Shown: positions 1-8,976, counted from the first letter of the stretch. The stretch: 64,000 nt of DNA from Lysobacter enzymogenes (GCF_017355525.1 NZ_CP067395.1:2976001-3040000), one strand, 5' to 3'. Numbers and translations are program-made. The notes: generated by a model not told the origin, from the sequence alone.

Positions 1-81
1 GCCGGCCAGAATCAGGCCGACCAAGGCCTTGTTGAACGCATTGCTGCCGTTGGACAACGGCTTCGATTCGATCTTGCGCAT
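1..81 (-). CDS. Partial CDS at left edge, 5' end only, unknown function
   Basis: The first 27 codons of a minus-strand gene run off the left edge, beginning MRKIESKPLSNG at an ATG ending at 81. Codon third positions are almost all G or C, as in the neighbouring genes. A GGGAG sequence lies only a few bases upstream. The frame stays open upstream of this ATG for about 45 codons but holds no ATG, GTG or TTG, so this is the likeliest start. The final residues seen (KALVGLILAG) are hydrophobic and could begin a membrane or signal segment. Too little is visible to name a product. Confidence 0.4.
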   Translation of the reverse strand, partial: MRKIESKPLSNGSNAFNKALVGLILAG

Positions 82-311
82 GGCTCCCTGTGCCTCGTCG
101 ATGGCGGCCGCGAACGCCGCAGGATGGGGCCGCAGCGGCCCGTTCGCCTTCCATTGGGTGGTGCCGGAACCGCGTGGGGACAGGCTTGCGGCGCGCTCCC
201 CAACGCGACCGACACACCGATCCTAGAGAGACGGCGGGCACAACTCCATAGACTTTCGACCTAGGCGACCTGTCAAAACTTTGCCGACTCGGGTGCTTGA
301 CAGGCGCGGGA

Positions 312-342
312 ACGGCCGGCCCGCGCAGCGCGGGCCGGCCGT
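312..342. terminator. 15-bp perfect hairpin downstream of the family-8 hydrolase
   Basis: Two perfectly complementary 15-base arms (312-326 and 328-342) are separated by one base, 11 bases past the stop of the minus-strand hydrolase gene. There is no T-tract, so it is a terminator or 3'-end stabiliser by position only. Confidence 0.5.
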
Positions 343-352
343 GCGTCCTGGC

Positions 353-1597
353 TCAGGGCTTGAGCCAGTTGTTCGACACCGCGATCATCGACAGCAGCTT
401 GACGCTGTCGCCGTAGTAATCGCTGGTGCCGCCGTTGGCCATGTAGGTCCACAGCTTGTCGAGCCAGGCCTGGTCGGTATCGACCGTGGCGGCGACCGCG
501 AACGGCGCGGTGAAGAAGGTGCTGTTGTAGTTCTCGGTCACCGTGCCGTCGAGCTTGTACCCGCTGCGGATGTTGTTGGCGTTGTTGCCGGCCTTGCCCT
601 TGATCCACTGGCTGAGCTTGCGCGCGGCGTTGCGCGAACGGCTGTCGCCGCTGACCGCCGCGTCGATGCCGATGCGCCACGGCACCCGCCCGGCGTTCCA
701 CGAATACGCGCCGTCGTATTCGGATTCCAGGAAGTTCGCCGGCGCCGGCTTGGCGGTGGTGTTGGTGTTGACGATGAAGTCCGGCAGCAGGCCGGTATTG
801 GGCGCGTAGCTGCTCTGCATCTTGCCGATCAGGGTCTGGTGGGCGTCGAGCACGCCGGTCCAGTAGCTGTCGCCGAGCTTGCTGGCGAAGCCGCGGAAAT
901 GGCCGAGCATCCAGTCCGAGCTGCGGGTGGAGTTGTAGTAGTTCGGCTCGCTGCTGCTGACCCAGTCGCCGAGGGTGACCAGCTTGGTGTTGGCATTGAC
1001 GTTGCTGCTGCGGATCGCGGCGATGACCTTGCGCGCTTCGGACAGGTAATTGATCGAGCCGGCCGAGCCCCATTGCAGGTCGGCGAGCAGCAGCGCATAG
1101 GCGATGTCGAGGTCGCCGTCGGTGGCCGAATCGGGGCCGGCGACGTTCTTGCAGTTGGCGTCCTGCGCCCACGCCAGCAACGCCGGGTTGCCGCTGCTGG
1201 GATGGCCGCGGTTGTAGCGGTGCAGGCCGTCGAACAACGCCTGCGCGTCGGGATCGCTGCCGGCCATCATCACCGTGATCAGCATGCCGTAGCCCTGCCC
1301 TTCCGACACCACGTACGCGGTGTCGGTGCTGGCCTTGACCCGGTATTCGCCGGCCTTGCAGCCGGCGACCAGATAGCGCTGCTTCCAGGCGCGATAGAAC
1401 GACGCGGTGGATTGGTCGGCGGCGGCGCGGCCGACGCTGGGGCTCAGGGTGCCGCTGACGTAGCTCTGGCGATGGCTGCCGAAGGGATAGTTCGGCGCGG
1501 CCTGCGCGGCGAGCGAAGCGCCGAGCGCGGCGGCGGTGGCCAATACCAGGGCCAGGGTGTGCAAGCCGCGGCGCGGCCGGGCTGAAGCGTTGTGCAT
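353..1597 (-). CDS. Secreted glycoside hydrolase family 8 (endoglucanase/chitosanase type)
   Basis: This 414-residue enzyme probably cuts beta-1,4-linked glucan or chitosan outside the cell. Residues 1-34 form a signal peptide (basic start, long Ala/Leu core, cleavage near AQA-AP). The mature part carries the family-8 hallmarks: SEGQGYGM, whose Glu is the expected general acid, and ATDGDLDIAYALLLA, whose acidic residues line the active site. Later aromatic-rich stretches fit the (alpha/alpha)6 barrel. The length is normal for a single-domain member, and no carbohydrate-binding module is seen. A GGAGA sequence about 8 bases before the ATG supports the start. It is transcribed alone. Family 8 includes endoglucanases, lichenases and chitosanases, and the substrate cannot be fixed from motifs. 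Confidence 0.9.
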   Translation of the reverse strand: MHNASARPRRGLHTLALVLATAAALGASLAAQAAPNYPFGSHRQSYVSGTLSPSVGRAAADQSTASFYRAWKQRYLVAGCKAGEYRVKASTDTAYVVSEGQGYGMLITVMMAGSDPDAQALFDGLHRYNRGHPSSGNPALLAWAQDANCKNVAGPDSATDGDLDIAYALLLADLQWGSAGSINYLSEARKVIAAIRSSNVNANTKLVTLGDWVSSSEPNYYNSTRSSDWMLGHFRGFASKLGDSYWTGVLDAHQTLIGKMQSSYAPNTGLLPDFIVNTNTTAKPAPANFLESEYDGAYSWNAGRVPWRIGIDAAVSGDSRSRNAARKLSQWIKGKAGNNANNIRSGYKLDGTVTENYNSTFFTAPFAVAATVDTDQAWLDKLWTYMANGGTSDYYGDSVKLLSMIAVSNNWLKP

Positions 1598-2005
1598 GGG
1601 ATATCTCCGCTAAAGAGGGTCGGTGGGCGACCGCGCAGGCGGCGGCGCGCACGGGCGCGCAGCGCCCGCGCCGCGGCAGCGGCGGGAGGAGGGGAACGCA
1701 GGCAGCGGATGCATCGCGGCGCGCGCGGTCGTGGTCGACCGCGACGACGCGCATGCTTCGGCGCCGCGGGCGCAAGCAGGCTAGCGCGCGCGGCCACGCC
1801 AAAGCGCGACCGCCGTCAACCCACGCGCGAACATGCCTGCGCGGGTTCGCAGATCGACTTTGGTCGTACCGCGGCGCTTGCGCGGCGTCGCGGTATACGG
1901 GTGTCGGCGGCGACGGTTCGCACGCGCCGCTGCGCGCGGGCGTCGCCTCGGGACGCGAATCGCGAGCGGCGAGCGCGTCGCCGCGCCTCGAATTCGCAGC
2001 CGCGC
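1598..2005. other. Intergenic region, no gene seen
   Basis: This 408-base gap separates two minus-strand genes. Very GC-rich sequence fills it; no reading frame with believable product, no strong hairpin with a T-tract and no repeat shared with other gaps were found. It should hold the promoter of the family-8 hydrolase, but no clear -35/-10 pair stands out. Confidence 0.5.
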
Positions 2006-3271
2006 CTACAAATAGCTCAGCCAGCGATCGCGCCGGCGCCGCTTGACCCCGGCGAACCAGCGCGACAGCGGATACAGCAGCGCCAGCACCAGCAGCCAGA
2101 CCGCATACACCGCGCCGAGGCTTACGCCCCAGCCGGCTTCGGTCAAACGCTGCGGGCGGTCGAGGAAGCCGATGAAGGCGGCCGCCGGCACGCCGCTGGC
2201 CACGCCCGCGATCAAGGCCAGACCGTGCACGACGTAGATGTGCAGCAGATAGGTGAACAACGGCGTGCGGCCGTACGCCAGCAACACCGCGCGCAACGGT
2301 CCGCGCAAACGTTCCAGCGCCAGTCCCAGCAGCAGCGCCGCGCCCAGCGTGACCAACGCGTACTGCAACGAAGGCGGGTACTTGGTCACGTTGAAGAACG
2401 ACGCCGCATCGAGCCAGGGATCGGCCATGCGCCGCCACGCGCGCGGGTCGCCGAGGCCGGACAGGCGCAGGCCGACGTACGCCGCCAACGCGAACATCGC
2501 GAGCGCGGCGAGCGCGCGCCGGCGCCGCGCCGGCGGCCACGCGAACACCGGCCCGAGGCCGTAGCCGAGCAGCATCAGGCCGATCCACGGCACCGCCGGG
2601 TAAGCGACGAATCCGGGCACGCCGGCGATGACGCCGGGACGCAGCAAGACGGTCCACAGCGGCGCCCACAGCGACGTCGCCGGCGGCGCGAAACCCGCCA
2701 ACGCGGCGTGCCCCACTACGATGGCCGCGCCCAGCAGCAACACCGCCGAACGCGGCAGCCACACCAGCGCCGCCAGCGCGACCATGCCCAGGCCGATCGC
2801 CCAGATCACTTGCAGGAACAGGAACGGCCACTGGAAGTTGAAGCCGAACACGATCACCGTCAGTTCCAGCGCGATCAGCCACAGGCCGCGGGTCAGCGCC
2901 AGCCGCGCGACGCGCGCGCGGGCGACGCCGGAGGCCAGTTGCAGATGGATCGAGACCCCGGCCAGGAACACGAAGGTCGGCGCGCACAGATGGGTGATCC
3001 AGCGCGTGGCGAACAGCAGCGGCGTGGTCCGGTCGAGGTCGAGCGGATTGAACGCGAACGCGTCGCTGTGGAAATAGTCGCGGACGTGATCGAGCACCAT
3101 CAGCGCGATCACCCAGCCGCGCAACACGTCGATCAGCTCCAGGCGCATCGCGCCCGAGCGGGTCAGGCCGGCGTCGGCCGCCGCGGGCGCGAAGGCCGCG
3201 CCAACGGATGCGGCTTCGGCAGCATCTACTTCGGCAGGATCGGCTGCCGCGTTGCCCCCAGGCTGCGCCAT
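2006..3271 (-). CDS. DUF1624/heparan-alpha-glucosaminide N-acetyltransferase-like membrane protein
   Basis: This 421-residue inner-membrane protein has about ten hydrophobic helices. After a roughly 40-residue Ala-rich cytoplasmic start comes the family signature RLELIDVLRGWVIALMVLDH, in which the Arg, Asp, Arg-Gly and Asp-His are conserved in DUF1624 and related acyltransferases. The His near the end of this first helix is the likely acyl-transfer residue. Such proteins move acyl groups across the membrane onto sugars or glycolipids; the acceptor here is unknown. The extended N-terminus means the true start could be nearer the first helix. The C-terminus is basic, so it is probably cytoplasmic. 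It stands alone between the dehydrogenase and hydrolase genes. Confidence 0.8.
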   Translation of the reverse strand: MAQPGGNAAADPAEVDAAEAASVGAAFAPAAADAGLTRSGAMRLELIDVLRGWVIALMVLDHVRDYFHSDAFAFNPLDLDRTTPLLFATRWITHLCAPTFVFLAGVSIHLQLASGVARARVARLALTRGLWLIALELTVIVFGFNFQWPFLFLQVIWAIGLGMVALAALVWLPRSAVLLLGAAIVVGHAALAGFAPPATSLWAPLWTVLLRPGVIAGVPGFVAYPAVPWIGLMLLGYGLGPVFAWPPARRRRALAALAMFALAAYVGLRLSGLGDPRAWRRMADPWLDAASFFNVTKYPPSLQYALVTLGAALLLGLALERLRGPLRAVLLAYGRTPLFTYLLHIYVVHGLALIAGVASGVPAAAFIGFLDRPQRLTEAGWGVSLGAVYAVWLLVLALLYPLSRWFAGVKRRRRDRWLSYL

Positions 3272-3382
3272 GCTCGGTTCCCGAAACGGCGCCGGCAGCG
3301 GCGCGCGCCGAGTATAGCGCGCGCCGCCGCGGCCTCGCGGCCGCGGGTTTCCGCTCGAATAACGCCGCTTATTCCTTGCCGC

Positions 3383-4285
3383 TTATTCCTTGCGCACCGC
3401 GTGCCCGCCGAACTCGTTGCGCATCGCCGCGAGCAGCTTGTCGGCGAAGGAATCCTTCTCGCGCGAACGCAGGCGTTCCATCAGCGAGGCGGTGATCACC
3501 GGCGCCGATACGTCCAGATCGATGGCTTCGGCCACGGTCCAGCGGCCTTCGCCGGAATCCTCCACGTACGGCGCGATGCCCTGCAGCGTCGGATTCTTGG
3601 CCAGCGCGTCGGCGCTGAGGTCGAGCAGCCACGAACGCACCACGCTGCCGTGGCGCCAGATCTGCGCGATCTGCTCCAGGTCCAGGCCGAACTCGGCCTT
3701 GCGCCCGAGGATCGCGAAGCCCTCGGCGTAGGCCTGCATCATTCCGTACTCGATGCCGTTGTGGATCATCTTGGTGAAATGGCCCGCGCCGCTCGGCCCG
3801 ACCCGGCCCCAGCCGCGGTCGGCCGCCGGCGCCAGGGTTTCGAAGATCGGCCGCAGGCGTTCGACCGCGGCCTCGTCGCCGCCGATCATCAGGCTGTAGC
3901 CCTCCTGCAAGCCCCACACGCCGCCGCTGGTGCCCGAATCGACGTAGTGCAGGCCGTGCGCGCGCAGTTCTTCGGCGCGCCGCACGGTGTCCTTGTAGTT
4001 GGAATTGCCGCCGTCGATCACCGTGTCGCCCGGCGCCAGCAGCGGCCGCAGTTCGACCAGGGTCGCGTCGACCGCGCCGGCCGGCACCATCAGCCACACC
4101 GCGCGCGGCGCGGGCAAGGCCGCGACCAACTCCGCCAGCGTCGCCGCCGCGCCGATGCCGCGCGCCGCGGCCTGCTCGCGCGCCGCGGCGCCGGGGTCGA
4201 CGCCCGTGACCTTGTGGCCGCCGCGCACCAAGCGCTCGGCCATATTCGCGCCCATGCGGCCGAGGCCGACCATGCCCAGTTCCAT
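3383..4285 (-). CDS. gnd: 6-phosphogluconate dehydrogenase, short decarboxylating form
   Basis: This 300-residue enzyme oxidises and decarboxylates 6-phosphogluconate to ribulose 5-phosphate. It opens with a Rossmann nucleotide-binding motif, GMVGLGRMGANMAERL. The substrate-binding stretch DGGNSNYKDT and the catalytic segment GHFTKMIHNGIEYGMMQ, with the key Lys and Asn, are present. At about 300 residues it belongs to the short class found in many bacteria (GntZ/YqeC-like), often NAD-preferring, rather than the 470-residue E. coli type. It is monocistronic here, with about 290 bases of upstream gap for its promoter. The function is secure; coenzyme preference is inferred from class. Confidence 0.93.
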   Translation of the reverse strand: MELGMVGLGRMGANMAERLVRGGHKVTGVDPGAAAREQAAARGIGAAATLAELVAALPAPRAVWLMVPAGAVDATLVELRPLLAPGDTVIDGGNSNYKDTVRRAEELRAHGLHYVDSGTSGGVWGLQEGYSLMIGGDEAAVERLRPIFETLAPAADRGWGRVGPSGAGHFTKMIHNGIEYGMMQAYAEGFAILGRKAEFGLDLEQIAQIWRHGSVVRSWLLDLSADALAKNPTLQGIAPYVEDSGEGRWTVAEAIDLDVSAPVITASLMERLRSREKDSFADKLLAAMRNEFGGHAVRKE

Positions 4286-4577
4286 ACCGTCTCCCGATGT
4301 CGTGTTCGATGACCGCCGCGCCGGTGCCGGCGCGCGGGACAGGCGATCTTGGTGCCCGTCTCGGTAAGGAAGTGTGAGCGATCGCGGCGAAATAAAGGCG
4401 GCGGATCGACCGACTTTGGCCGCATGGATCGCGGCGCTTGGCCGAAAGCTTTCGTGGGATGGCTTTCAGGCCCCAGGCTTGCGTTTCCGCTACGACGCCG
4501 CCATCGCAGCGGGCAGCGTCGGGCCCGACGGTCCTGCCACAACAGGCCGTCGCCCACAGAACCTTCGCGCGACCGCC

Positions 4578-5645
4578 TCAGCGCCCGATCTGCTTGCGCA
4601 TCTCCATCGCCTCGAACACCGCGATCGCCGCGGCCGCCGGCTGGTCGTTGGGGATGTCGTGCGAACTGTCGGCGATGGTCACCCGCTTGGCGTAGCGCGA
4701 GGTGCCGATCAAGGCCATGTGGGTCTGCTCGCGCGCGGCCAGCAAGGCCTTGAGGTCGTCGGCCGGCGCGCCGGCGTAGGGCTGCTCGGCGCTGAGCACG
4801 ATCACCGGCTTGCCGTCGTGGCGCTCGCTCTTGGCCACCGCGCTGCCGTACATCGACAGGCGGTCCTGCGAGCCGGAAATCACCGTCTCCCAGAACGCCG
4901 GCTTGGAACGCCAGGCGCGGATCGAGGCGTTGAGTTTGTCGCTGTAGTTCGGGTTCGGCGGACGCAGGCAGTTCTTCAGGTCCGACGGCGGCCGCGCCGC
5001 CGCCAGGCGGCCGTCGCGCGCGCCCTGCTCGCAGCCGCGGTACATCGCCAGCATGCGCGGCGCCATCTCGGCTTCGGTCTTGGCGTAGGAGGCGGAGAAT
5101 TCGCCGACGTTCTGCTCCGGCGGGTCGACCAGCACCAGCGCCGCGACCTGCTTGGGATAGAGCTCGTCGTAACGGCGCACCAGTTGGCTGCCGTAGGAAT
5201 GGCCGACCAGGATCAGCGGGGTGTCAAGGTCGGCCGCGTCGATCAATGCGCGCAGGTCGGCGACGTCGGCCTTGAGGTCGCGCGGCAGCGGGCCGCCGTC
5301 GCTGAAGCCCAGGCCGGCGCGGTCGTAGGCGCAGACCCGGTTGCGCTGGGCGATCTGCGGCTGGGCCTTGGCCCAGGCCAGCGAGTCGGAGCCGAAGCCG
5401 GATTCCAGCAGCACCGTCGGCGAGCCTTCGCCGCTGCAGCGCAGGTTGAGCTTGCGCCCGCCGCCGATGTCGATGCGCTCGCCGGGTTCGGCGTAGACGT
5501 CCAGGCTGGTGTCCGCCGGCGGCCGCGGCTTGGCCCGCGCCGCGGGCTTGGCCGGCGCGCCGACGGCGCCGGCCGCGACCGCCATCAAGGCCGCCGCCAT
5601 CGCCGCGCTGGTGGTATGCCTTAGTGTTCCGCGTGCCGCGTCCAT
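4578..5645 (-). CDS. Exported alpha/beta hydrolase
   Basis: This 355-residue protein has a signal-like N-terminus (residues 1-30, Ala-rich) followed by a proline-rich linker and an alpha/beta-hydrolase fold. The nucleophile elbow GHSYGS supplies the Ser; LVDPPE and the late DSSHDI motif give candidate Asp and catalytic His. The oxyanion-region sequence ESGFGSDSLAW precedes the elbow as expected. Members include esterases, haloperoxidase-like and epoxide-hydrolase-like enzymes, and nothing in the sequence fixes the substrate. It is a single gene divergent from the YciI gene at 5882, so the 236-base gap should hold both promoters. Confidence 0.8.
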   Translation of the reverse strand: MDAARGTLRHTTSAAMAAALMAVAAGAVGAPAKPAARAKPRPPADTSLDVYAEPGERIDIGGGRKLNLRCSGEGSPTVLLESGFGSDSLAWAKAQPQIAQRNRVCAYDRAGLGFSDGGPLPRDLKADVADLRALIDAADLDTPLILVGHSYGSQLVRRYDELYPKQVAALVLVDPPEQNVGEFSASYAKTEAEMAPRMLAMYRGCEQGARDGRLAAARPPSDLKNCLRPPNPNYSDKLNASIRAWRSKPAFWETVISGSQDRLSMYGSAVAKSERHDGKPVIVLSAEQPYAGAPADDLKALLAAREQTHMALIGTSRYAKRVTIADSSHDIPNDQPAAAAIAVFEAMEMRKQIGR

Positions 5646-5881
5646 CGCCGCCCCGCCCGATCAATGAAGCGGCGATGGTAAGCAAGACCGGAGCGGTTGC
5701 CGGCGCCCCCCGGCACGCGCAAGACAGACTCGATTCAGTTCCGCTGCACCGCGGCAAGGCCGTTCGCAAGCCGATGGCAAACGCCGTGTCGATTTCGGCC
5801 GCCGTGGTTCGTCGCCATGACAGAAGCGGCCGAAACGGGGTCGCTTCCCCTCAAACCGAACGACTTCTCAGGAGAACCGCC

Positions 5882-6289
5882 ATGCGCTTCATGATGCTGA
5901 TGATCCCCCAGGGCTACGAATCCGCCGCGCCGGGCACCCTGCCCAGCGCCGAGCAGGTGGTGGCGATGATGGCCTACAACCATTCCCTGCAGGCGGCCGG
6001 CGTGCTGCGCGCGCTCGACGGCCTGCACCCGCCGTCGATGGGCGCGCGGGTCAGCTTCCGCGGCGGCCGGCCGAGCGTGACCGACGGCCCGTTCCCGGAG
6101 GCCAAGGAAGTGCTCGGCGGCTACTGGGTCATCGAGGTCGCCTCGCGCGAGGAAGCGGTCGAATGGGCCAAGCGTTGCCCGGGCGCGGACAACGAGACCA
6201 TCGAGGTGCGGCAGATGATGGACGTCGAGGATTTCCCGGAAGACGTGAAGAAGGCGGTCGAAGGGTTCGAGGCGCCGCAGCAGGCCTGA
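5882..6289 (+). CDS. YciI-family (YCII) protein
   Basis: This 135-residue cytoplasmic protein belongs to the YCII-related superfamily, small alpha/beta-barrel dimers related to muconolactone isomerases. The diagnostic block VTDGPFPEAKEVLGGYWV is complete, with the conserved Asp-Gly-Pro-Phe and Lys-Glu. In this class the protein is often encoded next to ECF sigma factors, but no sigma factor is present here. An AGGAGA sequence about 8 bases before the ATG makes the start firm. A perfect 40-bp palindrome follows 6 bases after the stop and may end the transcript. The biochemical role is unknown. Confidence 0.8.
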   Translation: MRFMMLMIPQGYESAAPGTLPSAEQVVAMMAYNHSLQAAGVLRALDGLHPPSMGARVSFRGGRPSVTDGPFPEAKEVLGGYWVIEVASREEAVEWAKRCPGADNETIEVRQMMDVEDFPEDVKKAVEGFEAPQQA

Positions 6290-6295
6290 GGGCTT

Positions 6296-6396
6296 CCTGT
6301 AGGAGCGGCGCGAGCCGCGACTGCGACAACGCAACCATTGCGCGAGTTTCGCGGTAGTTGCGTTGTCGCAGTCGCGGCTCGCGCCGCTCCTACAGG
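6296..6396. repeat. REP-like palindromic pair 1 (40-bp arms)
   Basis: Two perfectly complementary 40-base arms (6296-6335 and 6357-6396) flank a 21-base loop. Each arm starts CCTGTAGGAGCGGCGCGAG. It lies between the convergent YciI and aldo-keto reductase genes and could terminate both. Related arms occur at 25912, 37437, 40341 and 53918. Confidence 0.9.
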
Positions 6397-6409
6397 GAGG
6401 ATCGCGCAG

Positions 6410-7297
6410 TTACGCGATTTCGCGGCCGGCGCTGGCCTGCCACACCTCGTACCAGTCCTGCGCCGACAACCGGATCGCCAACGCGTCGACCGCGTCGCGC
6501 AGGCCTTGTTCGCGGCCGCTGCCGGTGATCGGCCACGGCTGCGACGGGTGCCGCAGCAGCCAGGCGTAGGCCATCGTCGCCACCGATGCGCCGCCGTGGC
6601 GGCGGCCGAGGTCTTCCAGCACCGCGCGCACGCGCTGCGCGCGTTCGTCGCCGCCGCCGAACAAACGGCCGCCGGCCAGCGGCGACCACAGCATCGGCCG
6701 CATCCGCAGCGCCTGGCATTGCTCCAGGGTGCCGTCGTCCAGCGGCGGCAGGTGCAGCGGCGAGAGTTCGACCTGATGGGTCGCCAGCGGATGCCGCGCC
6801 TGCAGCAGCGCCAGCTGCGCCGGGGTGTGGTTGGACACGCCCGCGTGCAGCAGCTTGCCGGCGGCCTTGAGCTCGGCGAAGGTCGCGGCGAGTTCGTCGG
6901 CGTCCATCAGCAAGTCGGGGCGGTGGATCAGCAGCACATCGAGATAATCGGTGCGCAGCGCGCGCAGGGAGTTGTCGACGCTGGCGAGCACGTGCGCGCG
7001 CGAGGTGTCGTAGGACTTGATCGCATGCGCGGGCCGTTGCGCCGAGGTCAGCTTGATCCCGCACTTGCTGATGAGGCGGATGCGCTGGCGCAGCGCCGGC
7101 TGCAAGGCCAGGGCTTCGCCGAACAGACCTTCGACCGAATAGTCGCCGTAGATGTCGGCGTGATCGAAGCTGTCGATGCCCAGGTCCAGCGCCTGGCCGA
7201 TCCAGCGCAGGCGCTGGCCGGGATCGAGGTTCCATTCGGCCATGCGCCAGCAACCGGCGACGATGGGGGACAGGTTCAGCGGTTCGGCAGCGCTCAT
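6410..7297 (-). CDS. Aldo/keto reductase, YdhF-like
   Basis: This 295-residue enzyme is an NAD(P)H-dependent reductase of aldehydes or ketones with a TIM-barrel fold. The AKR tetrad is visible: Asp and Tyr in FDHADIYGDY, Lys in LISKCGI and His in LLIHRPDLL. The opening IVAGCWRMAEWN and the DHADIYG motif match the E. coli YdhF subgroup closely. The ATG ending at 7297 gives the usual family start; longer open sequence upstream is not coding-like. The gene converges on the YciI gene across a 40-bp palindrome. The substrate is unknown. Confidence 0.88.
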   Translation of the reverse strand: MSAAEPLNLSPIVAGCWRMAEWNLDPGQRLRWIGQALDLGIDSFDHADIYGDYSVEGLFGEALALQPALRQRIRLISKCGIKLTSAQRPAHAIKSYDTSRAHVLASVDNSLRALRTDYLDVLLIHRPDLLMDADELAATFAELKAAGKLLHAGVSNHTPAQLALLQARHPLATHQVELSPLHLPPLDDGTLEQCQALRMRPMLWSPLAGGRLFGGGDERAQRVRAVLEDLGRRHGGASVATMAYAWLLRHPSQPWPITGSGREQGLRDAVDALAIRLSAQDWYEVWQASAGREIA

Positions 7298-7404
7298 GCG
7301 GGGCGAGGACGGCGAGGAGGACCGCCAGTCTAGCCGCGCCGCGGCGGCGATGGGTTCGCCGCAGCCGCGACGGCGGCCGCAAACCACGACGGTCCTGCCG
7401 TGGG

Positions 7405-7950
7405 TCAAGCGCTGTCGGTCAACTCGTCGATGCGCGCGTACAAGGCGTCGAAATGCGCCTCCAGCAGCGGATGCGCGCCGCGCACGCCGGCGATCACCTG
7501 CGCGGTCCAGTCGAAATAATCGCGCTTGCGCTGGCGCGGCCACGCCGGCGGCGCGTCGAGCAGGTCGCTCAGATTGCAGATCTTGTCGGCCAGCTTGACC
7601 AGCTTGGCTTCGGCCGAGATGTGCGGCGCACGCTCGATCTGCAGGCGCTTGCGCTCGGCCTTGGGCAGGGCCTTGTCGTCGGTGACCTCGCGCACCACCG
7701 CGGCGATGCGCGCGCCGAACGCCAGTTCGATCTCCTCGAACGTGGTCGCGGTGTCCTCGACGGTGTCGTGCAGCAAGGCCGCGCACAGCACCACCGGGTC
7801 GGCGATGCCGCCGAGGTTGGCCAGGGTGTCGGCCAGCGCCAGCGGGTGGTTGATGTAGGGGCTGCGCTCGGCGTCGAGCCGGCGCTGGCGGCGGTGACGT
7901 TGCGCGGCGAAGGCCGCGGCGCGAAGGACGAGTCCGTGTTCGGTGTGCAT
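7405..7950 (-). CDS. HD-domain (p)ppGpp hydrolase, MESH1-like
   Basis: This 181-residue protein matches the size and motifs of small alarmone hydrolases (MESH1 type): AAFAAQRHRRQRR with the first His, PYINHPL, the HD core LLHDTVEDT, VREVTDDK and KLADKICNL. These supply the metal ligands and the Glu-Asp pair of the SpoT hydrolase half, and there is no synthetase, TGS or ACT domain. It probably removes the 3' diphosphate of (p)ppGpp in the cytoplasm; some family members instead dephosphorylate NADPH. Being separate from the bifunctional SpoT, it could give an extra way to lower alarmone levels. It is transcribed alone. Confidence 0.82.
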   Translation of the reverse strand: MHTEHGLVLRAAAFAAQRHRRQRRLDAERSPYINHPLALADTLANLGGIADPVVLCAALLHDTVEDTATTFEEIELAFGARIAAVVREVTDDKALPKAERKRLQIERAPHISAEAKLVKLADKICNLSDLLDAPPAWPRQRKRDYFDWTAQVIAGVRGAHPLLEAHFDALYARIDELTDSA

Positions 7951-8084
7951 GCGTGCTCCTGCGTGGTCGCCCAGCCGCCGGCGCCGCGCAGCTGGGGGCT
8001 GGGCGACGCGATGGACTTGGGGAGTGTGCGGCGATGCGCCGCGGGACGCGGCCGTTGCGGCCGCGTCGCCATTGTAGCGCGGGC

Positions 8085-8498
8085 TCAGGCCGACAGCGCG
8101 GCCATCGCCTCGATTTCGAACAGCATGCCGTCGAGCGCCAGCCGCGGCACCGGAATCAGGGTGCAGGTCGGCCGGTGACCGGCGCCGAACGCGGCGGCGA
8201 GTTCTTCGCCGAACACCGCCAGCCGCGCGTGGCTGTGGTCGACCACCAGCACGGTCAGCTTGACCACGTCGCGCGGCCCGGCGCCGGCCGCGGCCAACGC
8301 GGTGCCGAGGTTGGCGAAGGCCTGCCGCACCTGCGCGCGGAAGTCCGCGGCCAGCGCGCCGTCGGCGGTTTCGCCGCCCTGCCCGGCCACCAGCACCCAG
8401 CGCGCGCCGGCGGCGACGCGGGCGAGGTGCGAGTAGCCGTTGGGCGCGGGGTCGTAGAGGCCGACGGGGTTGTCCAGGGTGAAGACGGAAGCGTTCAT
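8085..8498 (-). CDS. RidA/YjgF-YER057c-UK114 family protein
   Basis: This 137-residue protein has the chorismate-mutase-like fold of the Rid family, whose RidA branch deaminates reactive enamine/imine intermediates from pyridoxal-phosphate enzymes. Conserved features are GQGGETADG near residue 40, the middle helix FRAQVRQAFANLGTAL, and the C-terminal strands PTCTLIPVPRLALDG and MLFEIEAMA. The C-terminal Arg before LALDG may serve as the substrate-carboxylate binder, but the surrounding motif deviates from canonical RidA, so a different Rid subgroup and substrate are likely. It follows the rhodanese gene on the same strand with a 67-base gap and may be co-transcribed. Confidence 0.8.
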   Translation of the reverse strand: MNASVFTLDNPVGLYDPAPNGYSHLARVAAGARWVLVAGQGGETADGALAADFRAQVRQAFANLGTALAAAGAGPRDVVKLTVLVVDHSHARLAVFGEELAAAFGAGHRPTCTLIPVPRLALDGMLFEIEAMAALSA

Positions 8499-8565
8499 CG
8501 CGAATCCTGTGCGGGGGAGTTATCGGGACGACGATGCACCCTCCGCGGTTGTGACGTCGATGGGC

Positions 8566-8976
8566 TCAGGCCGCGTCGGCCTGCCCGTGCGCGAGCGCGA
8601 AGCCCTCGTCGAGCCAGCCGGTCACGCCGCCGGCCATCAGCTTCACCGGCCGCTCCAGCTCGGCCAGCCGCACCGCCGCGCGCGCTGCGCCGTTGCAGTG
8701 CGGGCCGGCGCAATACACCACGAACAAGGTCTGCGGCGGATACGCCGCCAGCCGCGAGGCGATCAGCTTGCGGTGCGGGATATTGACCGCGCCGGGCACG
8801 TGGCCGGCGGCGAACTGCTCCGGGCCGCGCGCATCGACCAGGACGAAGCCGGGCTCGCCCGCGGCCAGCGCGGCGTGCACGTCCCAGCAATCGGTTTCGA
8901 AGCCGAACTGGGCGCTGAAGTGGGCCAACGCCTGGGCGGACGCGGCGGCGGGGATTTCGGTGACGGCGTTGCGCAT
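8566..8976 (-). CDS. Single-domain rhodanese-like sulfurtransferase
   Basis: This 136-residue cytoplasmic protein contains one rhodanese domain. VLVDARGPEQFAAGHVPGA is the conserved CH2A motif and the active-site loop is CAGPHCNGA, with two Cys; the first lies at the persulfide-carrying position. GGVTGWLDEG closes the fold. It probably handles sulfane sulfur or detoxification. A CGGAG sequence about 8 bases before the ATG supports the start. It is divergent from the FtrA-type regulator at 9069, a gene pairing I recall as common in xanthomonads, so it is the likely regulatory target. Confidence 0.88.
   Translation of the reverse strand: MRNAVTEIPAAASAQALAHFSAQFGFETDCWDVHAALAAGEPGFVLVDARGPEQFAAGHVPGAVNIPHRKLIASRLAAYPPQTLFVVYCAGPHCNGAARAAVRLAELERPVKLMAGGVTGWLDEGFALAHGQADAA

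Noticed and set aside
273..2987. 904-residue open frame on the minus strand
   Set aside because: It is an off-frame shadow across two real genes; the translation is Arg/Ala-rich with no domain, and the GH8 and acyltransferase frames carry clear family motifs.
1592..4312. 906-residue open frame on the plus strand
   Set aside because: Antisense to two well-supported genes; composition is Arg/Gln-rich as expected for antisense frames in GC-rich DNA.
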